Source: Paenibacillus sp. FSL H7-0737
GTDB taxonomy: Bacteria; Bacillota; Bacilli; Paenibacillales; Paenibacillaceae
Direction of reading: 5' to 3'
Length of the DNA stretch: 64,000 bases
NCBI RefSeq assembly: GCF_000758545.1
Contig: NZ_CP009279.1
Location: 5,456,001 to 5,520,000 of the forward strand
The notes under the pieces were generated by a model. That model was given only the letters and a program-made list of their open reading frames with translations, did no database searches and was not told the origin of the DNA. Positions within the stretch are counted from its first letter, which is position 1; each line of letters begins with the position of its first letter. A program made the translations under genes and the position numbers. This document shows, piece after piece, positions 9,116 through 16,994 of this stretch.

Positions 9116-10024
9116 ATGTTAAACATGACTTTCTTCGAAGCCCAGATCCGCAAACGTGGATTGAATGTGTTCAATGTTCGTGTGCTTCAAAATGGAACGT
9201 TAGTGGGAAAAGTGGATCTCGCAGAGGATATTCGGCGCTTGCAGCATTCGGTCAGCAAATCTTTTACATGCATGGCGGTGGGTCTAGCCATCGAAGAAGG
9301 AAAACTATCACTAAATACAACACTTAAGGATGTGTTTCCAGATTATGCATTTGCTCATAAAGAGGCCCTTCCTTCCATGCAACCTGGGGAGTTGACCTTG
9401 TTCGATTTACTACGTATGAGTACAGGGCATGATTCCCCACCGTTTTGGATTGAAGAAAGATTGGCCTTGAAGGATGTAAATTGGATACAACATTATCTAT
9501 CGCTACCTTTAGACAGACCCCCGGGGGAACAGTTTACCTACAGCAGCGGGGATACCATTATAATCTCTGCAATGGTTCAGGCCCGTGTCGGACAAACCGT
9601 AAAGGATTACCTCATTCCCCGTCTCTTTGCCCCACTAGGCATAGAAAACGTCGATTGGGAAACGGCACCTCAAGGGATCACCCTCGGTTGTGCCGGACTT
9701 CAGATCAATACGGAAGAACTAAGCCGATTTGGACAGCTTCTTTTGCAAAAAGGAATGTGGAAGGGACAGCAGCTTATTCCCGCAGCTTGGGTTGATTTTG
9801 TTACACAAAAGCAGATCGAAAATAACGGAGCTGGTGATTGGGGCCAAGGGTACGGCTGTCAATTCTGGCTGTGCACGCACGATGCATATCGTGCCGATGG
9901 TGCTCACGGTCAATTCTGCATTATTGCACCGGATGCACAAGTGGTAATCGCTATTAACAGTATGGAAGATAATATGCAAGCTATTCTAGACACTGTCTGG
10001 GAGGAGATCTGGCCGCTTCTTTAG
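9116..10024 (+). CDS. Serine hydrolase, class C beta-lactamase family
   Basis: A 302-residue member of the beta-lactamase-related family (PF00144). The SxxK motif is Ser45-Val-Ser-Lys48, and the second motif is Tyr142-Ser-Ser144, where classical class C enzymes have Tyr-x-Asn. There is no signal peptide, so it is probably cytosolic and not a resistance enzyme; relatives are esterases, amidases or peptidases acting on D-amino acids. The start is ATG with a purine-rich AGAGAGAGGG about 12 bases upstream. It is divergent from the LacI operon and carries a matching operator, which links it to glucan use. A paralogue with the same SxxK and Tyr-x-Ser pattern lies at 40548-41501. Confidence 0.82.
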   Translation: MLNMTFFEAQIRKRGLNVFNVRVLQNGTLVGKVDLAEDIRRLQHSVSKSFTCMAVGLAIEEGKLSLNTTLKDVFPDYAFAHKEALPSMQPGELTLFDLLRMSTGHDSPPFWIEERLALKDVNWIQHYLSLPLDRPPGEQFTYSSGDTIIISAMVQARVGQTVKDYLIPRLFAPLGIENVDWETAPQGITLGCAGLQINTEELSRFGQLLLQKGMWKGQQLIPAAWVDFVTQKQIENNGAGDWGQGYGCQFWLCTHDAYRADGAHGQFCIIAPDAQVVIAINSMEDNMQAILDTVWEEIWPLL

Positions 10025-10067
10025 CGGTGGGGGCATATGCAAGACAGCCTTCTCACGGGAAGGCTCA

Positions 10068-10114
10068 AGGTGCCGAGAAAGTAGTGAAAGCTACTTTCTC
10101 GGCACCTTCTTTTA
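10068..10114 (+). terminator. Rho-independent terminator after the serine hydrolase
   Basis: A 17-bp perfect stem (10068-10084 and 10091-10107) with a six-base loop is followed by TTCTTTTA. A smaller imperfect hairpin precedes it. Confidence 0.85.
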
Positions 10115-10122
10115 GTATAATT

Positions 10123-10155
10123 AGGCCAACCCAAATTATAGGGTTGGCCTTTTTT
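10123..10155 (+). terminator. Second tandem terminator
   Basis: AGGCCAACCC (10123-10132) pairs with GGGTTGGCCT (10141-10150), followed by a run of T residues. It backs up the terminator just upstream. Confidence 0.8.
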
Positions 10156-10160
10156 GAGAG

Positions 10161-10351
10161 TAATTAGGGAAAAGCTCCCTGTATTTAGCCGATAATTGCT
10201 TGAAATGAATGAAAAGAGGGAAATCCTCCCTAAAAATCGGGGGAATATCTATATTCGCCAACGAATTAGTTAAATTACAGGGAGGATTTCCCTAATTATT
10301 AGTCTATTGAGCAGAAAGCTCTGAATTATAGGGAGATTTTCCCTAATTATC
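10161..10351. repeat. Four-unit phased palindromic cassette, copy A
   Basis: Four 13-bp cores of the form GGGA-N5-TCCC start at 10167, 10218, 10280 and 10331 (spacing 51, 62, 51), each set in an A/T-rich partial palindrome such as AATTATAGGGA. The second core (GGGAAATCCTCCC) and third core (GGGAGGATTTCCC) are exact reverse complements, so the cassette is inverted about its centre. The same spacing and orientation recur at 25082-25280 and 53838-54030. It lies between the 3' ends of the serine hydrolase and the tRNA-Arg transcripts. Function unknown. Confidence 0.8.
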
Positions 10352-10390
10352 TATCAGAGCTTCAGTTTACTTACTTTGGCGAGGATGCTC

Positions 10391-10825
10391 TGCACGCAAA
10401 AACAGCCCTCCGGAAGGAAGGCTGTTACTTGCCACGAGCGGGATGCAGCCCTTTCGGGCTGACTGCGAAGCTGATCCTAACGATGCTTATGGCTCCGACG
10501 AACCAGGGCTTCTCTTTCCCTGCACGCAAAAACAGCCCTCCCGAAGGAAGGCTGTTACTTGCCCCGAGCGGGATACAGCCCTTTCGGGCTGACTGCGAAG
10601 CTGATCCTATCGATGCTTATGCTCCGACGAACCACCCGGGCTTCTCTTTCCCTGCACGCAAAAACAGCCCTCCCGAAGGAAGGCTGTTACTTGCCCCGAG
10701 CGGGATGCAGCCCTTTCGGGCTGACTGCGAAGCTGATCCTATCGATGCTTATGCTCCGACGACCACCCGGGCTTCTCTTTCTCTGCACGCAAAAACAGCC
10801 CTCCCGAAGGAAGACTGTTACTTGA
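10391..10825. repeat. 131-bp tandem repeat, three copies plus a partial fourth, beside tRNA-Arg
   Basis: Near-identical units begin at 10391, 10521, 10653 and 10784 with periods of 130-132 bp; the last is cut off after about 40 bp, where the tRNA gene begins. Each unit carries two hairpins. One (AACAGCC...GGCTGTT) is a terminator when read on the minus strand, the strand of the tRNA; the other is CAGCCC-TTTC-GGGCTG. The array therefore looks like amplification of the region downstream of the tRNA. The long plus-strand reading frame across it is a by-product of the repeat. Confidence 0.85.
10791..10819 (-). terminator. Terminator of tRNA-Arg
   Basis: On the minus strand, directly after the tRNA, an imperfect stem ACAGTCTTCC / GGGAGGGCTGT with a short loop is followed by TTTTTG. 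Homologous hairpins recur in each upstream copy of the tandem repeat. Confidence 0.75.
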
Positions 10826-10899
10826 CGTCCCGGAAGGGATTCGAACCCCTGACCGTGCGCTTAGAAGGCGCATGCTCTATCCAGCTGAGCTACCGGGAC
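10826..10899 (-). tRNA. tRNA-Arg (anticodon TCT)
   Basis: A 74-nt cloverleaf on the minus strand. The acceptor arms are GTCCCGG / CCGGGAC with discriminator G; the D-arm is GCTC...GAGC; the anticodon stem TGCGC / GCGCA encloses loop CTTCTAA, giving anticodon TCT, which reads AGA/AGG; the T-loop is TTCGAAT. The CCA end is not encoded. The anticodon complement AGA is at 10863-10865. Confidence 0.97.
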
Positions 10900-10938
10900 A
10901 CATAAGAATTAATGATATGTATTGACGCAACGATATTT

Positions 10939-10966
10939 ATTATACCTTATTCAGCAGAATTTTCAA
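10939..10966 (-). promoter_or_regulatory. Promoter of tRNA-Arg
   Basis: On the minus strand TTGAAA (10966-10961), a 16-bp spacer and a consensus TATAAT (10944-10939), about 40 bp upstream of the tRNA. Confidence 0.65.
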
Positions 10967-11014
10967 GATCAAACATTTTGGAAAATAAGTAATCTTAATC
11001 CTAATTTGATAATA

Positions 11015-11058
11015 ATGAGGGTATCCTAGCTATTTTCATAGCTTACGGATACCCTCAT
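11015..11058 (-). terminator. Probable terminator of the small hypothetical gene
   Basis: A 12-bp stem (ATGAGGGTATCC at 11015-11026, GGATACCCTCAT at 11047-11058) with an internal AGCT hairpin. The minus-strand tail after the stem is only moderately T-rich. Confidence 0.6.
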
Positions 11059-11069
11059 TTCTACTCATA

Positions 11070-11426
11070 TTACTCCAGATTCCGAAAACGCTCCCCCAGC
11101 TGCTTTTTCAAATCACCATAAGTCATTAATTCCCGCTGAAACTTAGAACGCTCATCATCAGGTGTCATAATCATACTGCCTGTAAACGCGCTCGAAGTCA
11201 CATCTTTAAAAGCATCATGCATATTGTTATCAAACCAATCGGTAGAAGTGTCTGCGTCGTTAGTGAGGATACGGACAATCTCATAGCCTTCTTCGCGCTG
11301 ATCTTCTACGATATACACCAAAAGCGCAGGATCACTAACAGCACCTGGCAATACACCTACTTCTGCACAAGGCGCACCGTCATACTCCATCATTCTGCGA
11401 ATTTTGGCATCTTTAATATAATACAC
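11070..11426 (-). CDS. Small protein of unknown function
   Basis: A 118-residue soluble, acidic protein with no signal peptide or membrane segment. I do not recognise the family. It starts with GTG at 11426, about 10 bases after AGGAGGG; a nearby ATG in another frame stops after six codons. Features are a hydrophobic strand LLVYIVEDQ in the middle, an Asp-rich segment (TNDADTSTDWFDNN), and a charged C-terminal helix. It stands alone between the tRNA promoter and the divergent asparagine synthetase gene, with its own ribosome site and terminator, so it is likely a real gene. Confidence 0.65.
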   Translation of the reverse strand: MYYIKDAKIRRMMEYDGAPCAEVGVLPGAVSDPALLVYIVEDQREEGYEIVRILTNDADTSTDWFDNNMHDAFKDVTSSAFTGSMIMTPDDERSKFQRELMTYGDLKKQLGERFRNLE

Positions 11427-11571
11427 CTGTCATCCTTCCCTCCTGGCAAATTCCTCTCTCCCCTAGTGTTCGGATAAGGACATACATTTTATGCCTTCCT
11501 TCGGCATATATCTGTATTACTTGGCAAAAAAGTAAGGACAACAATCGCACAAAAAGAGAGGATGAACCATC

Positions 11572-13416
11572 ATGTGCGGAATAACCGGATTTATCCAGTG
11601 GCGCGGAGATCTCACGCAGCACTCGCAGTTGCTGGTCAAAATGACTGAAACTTTAGCAAACCGCGGACCCGATGCAGCTGGAACTTGGATTTCAGGTCCT
11701 TGCGCATTCGGTCACCGCAGACTTAGCGTTATCGATCCAGAGAACGGCGCGCAGCCTATGATCACCCGCCATGACGAACAGGTATACGCGATTGTGTACA
11801 ACGGCGAATTATATAACGCACCCGAGCTCAAACAAGAACTTAAGCAGCGGGGTCATCAATTCCGTACCCAATGTGACACCGAGGTTCTGCTGCATGCCTA
11901 TATCGAATGGGGACCGGATTGTGCAGAGAAGCTCAATGGGATCTTTGCCTTTGCAGTGTGGGACGGACTTCGGGATCAGGTCTTTTTTGCACGTGACCGC
12001 TTAGGTGTGAAGCCTCTGTTCTATAGTAAAGTGGATGACGTCTTAGTTTTCGGATCAGAGCCTAAGGCGCTGCTGCAGCACCCCAAGGTACAGCCAATAG
12101 TCGGGCCCGAAGGGTTAGCGGAAATTTTTATTATCGGTCCAGCCCGTACGCCGGGACACGGTGTTTATAAGGATATGCAGGAACTTCGTCCGGGGCATGC
12201 CATGATCTATAGTCGCGAAGGTCTGCGTAGTTACGCTTATTGGAAGCTGGAAAGCGCAAAACATACTGACAATGAAGCAGAGACAGCCGCTAAAGTACGT
12301 GAACTGCTGCAGGATACGCTCGAACGCCAACTGGTCTCAGATGTTCCTGTCTGCTCGCTCTTATCAGGAGGGCTGGACTCCAGTGCGCTGACAGCACTTG
12401 CAGTGGATTACTACAACCGAAACGGCCAGGGACGAGTGGATACGTATTCTGTCGATTATGTCGACAACGACAAGCACTTCAAGAGCCATACTTTTCAGCC
12501 CGGAGCAGATGGTCCATGGATTAAGCGAATGGTCGATGAATTAAATACGAACCATCACTATATCTCATTTGATACGCCAGAGCTTGTAGAAGCACTTGAT
12601 AATGCGCTGTACACACGCGATTTACCTGGGATGACCGATGTGGACTCTTCTTTGTATTTATTTTGCCGTGAGATCAAAAAGAATGCTACTGTAGCCATTT
12701 CCGGCGAAGCTGCCGATGAGATTTTTGGCGGATATCCTTGGTTCCATCGGGAGGAGATGCTCTCCTCGGGTACTTTCCCTTGGTCAGTTGCTCCTAAAAT
12801 GCGTGCAAGTCTATTATCCCCTGAAGTTAATGAATGGATTCGGCCGCTGGAATATTTGGGTGACAGATATAGTGATGCTGTAGCGGAAGTACCAACATTG
12901 GATGGGGAGACAGGTAAACAAGCACAAATGCGCGTAATGTCCTATTTAAACATCACACGCTTCATGCCTACTTTGCTCGACCGTAAGGACCGAATGAGTA
13001 TGGGCGCCGGACTAGAGGTACGTGTTCCTTATTGTGATCATCGCCTCGTTCAATATGTCTTTAATATTCCTTGGGAAATCAAGAACTTGAACGGTCGTGA
13101 AAAAGGGATTTTGCGCAAAGCGCTTGAGGGAATTCTTCCAGATGATGTACTATATCGTAAAAAAAGTCCTTACCCGAAAACCCACAATCCAGCCTATTTA
13201 AACGCAGTACGAACACAAGTATTGAACATTCTAGATGACTCTACTTCGCCAATACTTCCTTTAATCGATGCCGCCAAAATCCGTGAGATCGCTGCCTCCC
13301 CAGAGTCCTCAACCAATCTGCCTTGGTTCGGTCAGCTCATGTCCGGTCCTCAGCTGTTTGCTTACCTAGCTCAAGTAGATCTCTGGCTGCGTAAATATAA
13401 CGTCTCCATCCAGTAA
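11572..13416 (+). CDS. asnB: Asparagine synthetase, glutamine-hydrolysing
   Basis: A 614-residue cytosolic enzyme that makes asparagine from aspartate, glutamine and ATP. Met-Cys-Gly-Ile at the N-terminus exposes Cys2 as the glutaminase nucleophile after Met removal. The class II glutaminase domain (about 2-200) contains the RGPD motif at 31-34 and YNGELYN near residue 76. The synthetase domain has the PP-loop SGGLDSS (265-271) and the SGEAADEIFGGY motif. The length equals that of Bacillus subtilis AsnO (614), so it may be that paralogue rather than AsnB; the symbol is therefore generic. The ribosome site AGAGAGGATG lies just upstream. It stands as a single gene with a terminator shared with the convergent aldo/keto reductase. 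Confidence 0.93.
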   Translation: MCGITGFIQWRGDLTQHSQLLVKMTETLANRGPDAAGTWISGPCAFGHRRLSVIDPENGAQPMITRHDEQVYAIVYNGELYNAPELKQELKQRGHQFRTQCDTEVLLHAYIEWGPDCAEKLNGIFAFAVWDGLRDQVFFARDRLGVKPLFYSKVDDVLVFGSEPKALLQHPKVQPIVGPEGLAEIFIIGPARTPGHGVYKDMQELRPGHAMIYSREGLRSYAYWKLESAKHTDNEAETAAKVRELLQDTLERQLVSDVPVCSLLSGGLDSSALTALAVDYYNRNGQGRVDTYSVDYVDNDKHFKSHTFQPGADGPWIKRMVDELNTNHHYISFDTPELVEALDNALYTRDLPGMTDVDSSLYLFCREIKKNATVAISGEAADEIFGGYPWFHREEMLSSGTFPWSVAPKMRASLLSPEVNEWIRPLEYLGDRYSDAVAEVPTLDGETGKQAQMRVMSYLNITRFMPTLLDRKDRMSMGAGLEVRVPYCDHRLVQYVFNIPWEIKNLNGREKGILRKALEGILPDDVLYRKKSPYPKTHNPAYLNAVRTQVLNILDDSTSPILPLIDAAKIREIAASPESSTNLPWFGQLMSGPQLFAYLAQVDLWLRKYNVSIQ

Positions 13417-13420
13417 GCAA

Positions 13421-13467
13421 CAAGCCAAACAGCAAGTCCCCGTATCGGTGGCTTGCTGTTTGGCTTG
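13421..13467. terminator. Bidirectional hairpin between convergent genes
   Basis: A 16-bp perfect stem (CAAGCCAAACAGCAAG / CTTGCTGTTTGGCTTG) lies between asnB and the aldo/keto reductase gene. The T-tract is weak on both sides. Confidence 0.65.
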
Positions 13468-13479
13468 TATTCGTAATTT

Positions 13480-14316
13480 TTAGAAATTAAAATTGTCCGG
13501 ATCCGGACCGAAACGATGGTCTCTGTTCAAATCTTCGATGGCTTTAACATCCTCATCACTTAACGTGAAGTCAAAGAATCCCGCATTCTCCTTGATTCGA
13601 TCCGCATGTACTGATTTCGGAATCGTAATGACGCCTTGCTGCAAATCCCAACGAAGTACAATTTGAGCAGGGGTCTTATCATACTTTCCAGCCAGCTCTT
13701 TAAGGAGGGGGAGATCTAAGTTCCCTTGCATTAGCGGACTCCAAGCTTCAAGCTGGACTCCTTGCTCATTGGCATACTTCAGCAACTCGCGCTGAGTCAA
13801 TAGCGGATGGAATTCCACCTGGTTTACCACTGGAACTACGCTAGTGTCCTCGATGATATCCTTCAGATGATGAATCTGAAAATTGCTCACACCGATAGAT
13901 TTGATGAGACCCTCTTTTTGCAGATGAATCAGAGCTTTCCAAGTCTCCCGATACTTTCCTGCCACCGGCCAATGTATAAGATACAAATCTATATAGTCCA
14001 GCCCCAGCTTGCGCCGGCTAACTTCGAACGCTTTCAGCGTTGATTCATAGCCTTGATCAGGGTTGCGCACTTTCGTCGTAATAAACAGTTCATCACGGGC
14101 CACTCCACATTCACGAATAGCCTGACCTACACCTTCTTCGTTATTGTAGCCAGCAGCTGTATCAATACTGCGATATCCAAGCTCCACTGCGGTCTTGACC
14201 GCGTGAATAACCTCTTCCCCATCTTTAGTCTGATACACGCCAAGGCCTAGCCACGGCATGGTCACTCCATCATTTAAAGTCGGACCTCCCGAGAACGGTG
14301 CATTCAATTCACTCAT
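13480..14316 (-). CDS. Aldo/keto reductase (AKR5 / YtbE-YvgN type)
   Basis: A 278-residue single-domain TIM-barrel NADPH oxidoreductase. The catalytic tetrad is Asp52, Tyr57 (DTAAGYNNE), Lys82 (TTKVRN) and His115 (LIHWPV). The C-terminal cofactor motif is IPKSVHADRIKENA. Relatives reduce methylglyoxal and other carbonyls, or 2,5-diketogluconate; the physiological substrate cannot be assigned. GGAGGG lies 9 bases before the ATG. It appears monocistronic. Confidence 0.92.
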   Translation of the reverse strand: MSELNAPFSGGPTLNDGVTMPWLGLGVYQTKDGEEVIHAVKTAVELGYRSIDTAAGYNNEEGVGQAIRECGVARDELFITTKVRNPDQGYESTLKAFEVSRRKLGLDYIDLYLIHWPVAGKYRETWKALIHLQKEGLIKSIGVSNFQIHHLKDIIEDTSVVPVVNQVEFHPLLTQRELLKYANEQGVQLEAWSPLMQGNLDLPLLKELAGKYDKTPAQIVLRWDLQQGVITIPKSVHADRIKENAGFFDFTLSDEDVKAIEDLNRDHRFGPDPDNFNF

Positions 14317-14443
14317 CGCTTAACCCTCCAAGCTTATTGTTATTTCATTAATCTTACTTAACCTAAATTCACGCTTCAGAAGCAAGCGCTACCACAAAAG
14401 TATAGCAGACTGCTTCATCATTCCCAAAATCCTCATAAAAAAA

Positions 14444-14466
14444 CGGAGGCATATATAAAGCCCCCG
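14444..14466 (-). terminator. Terminator of the DUF985 cupin gene
   Basis: On the minus strand CGGGGGC pairs with GCCTCCG (one mismatch), followed by TTTTTTT. Confidence 0.75.
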
Positions 14467-14473
14467 CTCTTCT

Positions 14474-14929
14474 TTATTTCTCAATCAGTTTGAAATCATC
14501 AAAATGGAATTCAGGAGAAACGATACAGGATACCAGTACTGGTTCTGATCCTAACGGACGAGCCGCCTGCCATACGCCTGCTGGAACTACGACCTGCGGC
14601 TGTTGACCTGCAGCAATATCGAGACCCAGAATAACTTCCTGCACATCCTCAGGCTTATCTCCATTACCTCCGAGACTAAGCACTATTGGACTACCGGAAT
14701 GCCAGAACCAAACTTCATCGGACAAAACAGTATGCCAATCAGATTGTTCCCCCTCGTGTAGCAAAAAATAAATCGAAGATGCCGAATGGCGCGATCCGGA
14801 ATAGCTATCCCCAAGCACTTCCTGCGGAATTTCAAATTCGGAGTTCCAAAGTCTTTTGTACCAACCGCCCTCAACATGGGGTTGTAATCCGAGCAGTTCA
14901 ACTAACGGTGAGATTTCTTTTTGTGTCAC
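14474..14929 (-). CDS. Cupin protein, DUF985 family
   Basis: A 151-residue protein of the DUF985 / Cupin_5 family (PF06172). It shows the family signature: HVEGGWYKRLW near residue 18, SIYFLLHEGEQSDWH near residue 53, EVWFWHSG near residue 72, and a C-terminal SPEFHFDDF. It is predicted to be a small cytosolic beta-barrel, possibly a sugar- or nucleotide-sugar-binding enzyme; no activity is established that I can name. It has its own terminator and appears monocistronic. Confidence 0.88.
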   Translation of the reverse strand: MTQKEISPLVELLGLQPHVEGGWYKRLWNSEFEIPQEVLGDSYSGSRHSASSIYFLLHEGEQSDWHTVLSDEVWFWHSGSPIVLSLGGNGDKPEDVQEVILGLDIAAGQQPQVVVPAGVWQAARPLGSEPVLVSCIVSPEFHFDDFKLIEK

Positions 14930-15030
14930 GGTAGCTTCTCTCCTTCAAAGTTTGCATGAGCAACAATAGCTTCGTATGCATAGGGTTGTTTTTGCTTTTA
15001 CTTTAACGGAAGAAGCACGAATTGTAAAAT

Positions 15031-15966
15031 CTATTTACTATCCTTGCTCGCTTTGAATACCTCAGCAATCGCCCCAAGACTTCCCAGCGTTTCAACAGCG
15101 CTTGTTGGCAAGAATACTTTATTTGCAGGACCTTTGGCGATTTCAGCCAGAGCCTCGAAGGAGCGATATGCGAGCACATGCTCATCCAGACCTGCTGAGC
15201 GAATCAGCTCAATGCGTGATTTTTCTGCTTCAGCCACGGCTTGAATTGCTTTCGCCTCACCATGAGCTTCCAGCTCCTGTGCTTGTCTTGAACCCTCTGC
15301 TTGGCGGATACGTGCTTCCTTGTCGCCTTCCGCTTTCAGAATCTTGCTCTGCTTATCCCCTTCAGCACGCAGGATCATATCTTGCTTGGCAGCTTCCGCT
15401 TCCAAAACAATCGCCCGTTTGCTCCGCTCTGCTTTCATCTGCTTATCCATTGCTTCTTGAATATCGAGCGGCGGCTTGATATCGATGACTTCCACACGCT
15501 CGATTCTTACGCCCCACTTCTCTGTAGCCTCATCAAGCGCCAGACGAATATCAGTTGAGATTTTTTCACGCCCAGACAGCGTTTCATCCAATTCCAGCTT
15601 ACCAATAATTTGCCGCATAGTTGCCGTTGAAATGTTTCTTACCCCATATACATAATCGGAAATGCCATACGTAGCTTCCTCTGGTCCCACTACCTGATAG
15701 AAAATAATCGTGTCGATCTGCACCTGCACGTTATCCTTCGTGATCACCGTTTGCGGAGGCACATTCGCTTGTTGAATCCTTAGATCATGGTAAGTACGCA
15801 CCTGATCAATCACAGGTATCAGAATGTTCAGACCCGGCGTCAGTAGACGATTGAATTTACCCAGACGTTCCACTACACCTACCCGTTGTTGTGGTACGAT
15901 TTTGATCGTTAATGCCACAAATACTACGACTACCACTAGAATAATTGAAATAATTGCCCATTCCAT
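15031..15966 (-). CDS. SPFH / Band 7 membrane protein, stomatin-like (QmcA type)
   Basis: A 311-residue protein with one N-terminal membrane helix (residues 2-22), an SPFH domain starting at IVPQQRVGVVERLGKFN, and a long Ala/Glu/Lys-rich coiled coil (about 175-260) with repeats of the type AEGDKQ. Such proteins form oligomeric membrane scaffolds linked to membrane microdomains and protein quality control. I chose the ATG at 15966 because it overlaps the stop codon of the upstream NfeD gene (TAATG), which indicates translational coupling. The NfeD-stomatin pair is a conserved operon type. Confidence 0.92.
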   Translation of the reverse strand: MEWAIISIILVVVVVFVALTIKIVPQQRVGVVERLGKFNRLLTPGLNILIPVIDQVRTYHDLRIQQANVPPQTVITKDNVQVQIDTIIFYQVVGPEEATYGISDYVYGVRNISTATMRQIIGKLELDETLSGREKISTDIRLALDEATEKWGVRIERVEVIDIKPPLDIQEAMDKQMKAERSKRAIVLEAEAAKQDMILRAEGDKQSKILKAEGDKEARIRQAEGSRQAQELEAHGEAKAIQAVAEAEKSRIELIRSAGLDEHVLAYRSFEALAEIAKGPANKVFLPTSAVETLGSLGAIAEVFKASKDSK

Positions 15967-16394
15967 TAGTTCATATCCCCCCATCGTTCTACTTCAATAA
16001 TGGTCGTGCCTCTCTTCACTACTCTGACTACTTCGTCCTTGCCCAAAGACTGGTCAGAGCTCGCGCTCCACGTATCTCCGCCTACCTTCACTTGCCCATA
16101 GCGCCCTTGCTCAATCGGCTCAATGACGACTCCTTGCCTGCCAACGATTTCTGTGCCTGTATCCTTGAACCCACGTGAACTGCGAAATTTAGAAACCAGT
16201 GGTTTCGAGAATATAGTCAGACCAAGTGCGACCAGTGATCCGAGGATCACCTGAAACAAAATGGCTTCAGGAACAATCAACGACACCACACCTGCGGCCA
16301 ACGCACCAATACTAAGCCATAGCAGATAAAAAGTAAGCGTCATCATCTCTACAACAAACAGGACACCGGCTGCGATCAACCAAAACACAACCAT
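15966..16394 (-). CDS. NfeD-like membrane protein, partner of the SPFH protein
   Basis: A protein of about 142 residues with three or four hydrophobic helices in the first 70 residues and a C-terminal OB-fold domain (GRQGVVIEPIEQGRYGQVKVGGDTW region) typical of short NfeD/YbbK proteins. It probably binds or regulates the stomatin encoded next, whose start overlaps this stop codon. The start is uncertain: I use the ATG at 16394, with AAGGAAGGTGG upstream, but an in-frame GTG at 16409 is possible though too close to that ribosome site. Confidence 0.85.
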   Translation of the reverse strand: MVVFWLIAAGVLFVVEMMTLTFYLLWLSIGALAAGVVSLIVPEAILFQVILGSLVALGLTIFSKPLVSKFRSSRGFKDTGTEIVGRQGVVIEPIEQGRYGQVKVGGDTWSASSDQSLGKDEVVRVVKRGTTIIEVERWGDMN

Positions 16395-16994
16395 CGGTGA
16401 ACCCACCACCTTCCTTATGATACTACTATAACGAAAAGAAACAGCGATGCGTTGCGTAATTCCGTAAAAATATTGCAGGCATGTATATAATTTATATTCA
16501 TAACATCGGAGGTTATGTGTTCTGCATGAGTTTCCTTAAAAAGAGGACATACACCTTTTCTATCAAAGTTCACCTAAACAAGTATCCATGAATTAGAAAA
16601 ATGTCCCCCTATATTACTGAATTTTATCCCTAGCATAATCGCTCTCTATGCTTGAAAATAAGAAATGCCTTCACCCATAAATAAGAAATTAATCCTAATT
16701 ATTGAACTCCAAACCCACTCTTCTACTCACCCTACACCCCTTCAACAATGTTACATCTACAAGTTTATCAAAAAGGAATCCTTAAAACAGCAGTTTAGAA
16801 AGCGCTTACTTATTGTGTGAGCTTTATGTGGACCGCTATTTTTTTGCTGCTAAATCTATGAAATGGGTGTCAGTAGAATGAGAGATATGCAAGGGTGAAG
16901 GTACAGGTGAATTTCAAATTATGGGAGGTGAAGGTAGGGTTTCTTGCCGAAAAGAATTTCGAACTACACATTGAACCTTGGAGGTATAAAATCA
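16395..16994. other. Long intergenic region upstream of the chitinase pair
   Basis: About 600 bp with no convincing gene. It holds a cre-like site (listed separately), an A/T-rich stretch with a TATAAT near 16486, and a 21-codon reading frame near 16526 that I do not count as a gene. No terminator was seen. The chitinase promoter could not be pinned down. Confidence 0.6.
16796..16811 (+). promoter_or_regulatory. Candidate catabolite-responsive (cre) site
   Basis: TAGAAAGCGCTTACTT matches the CcpA cre consensus WTGNAARCGNWWNCAW with two mismatches. It lies about 185 bp upstream of the first chitinase start, where carbon repression of chitin use would be expected. Confidence 0.45.

Noticed and set aside
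9116..10024. Beta-lactamase resistance gene
   Set aside because: No signal peptide, the second motif has Ser instead of Asn, no clear KTG box, and the regulation links it to sugar use.
10161..10351. CRISPR array reading of the four-unit cassettes
   Set aside because: Units differ in sequence, are partly inverted, and only four occur per locus with fixed 51/62/51 spacing; no cas genes are present.
10429..10905. Long plus-strand reading frame encoding repeated SFPARKNSPPEGRLLL-type peptide
   Set aside because: It is produced by the 131-bp tandem repeat and runs through the tRNA-Arg gene; no ribosome site, and no non-repeat content.
16526..16591. 21-codon reading frame after a GGAGG near 16508
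   Set aside because: Too short, composition not protein-like, and the spacing from the ribosome site is poor.
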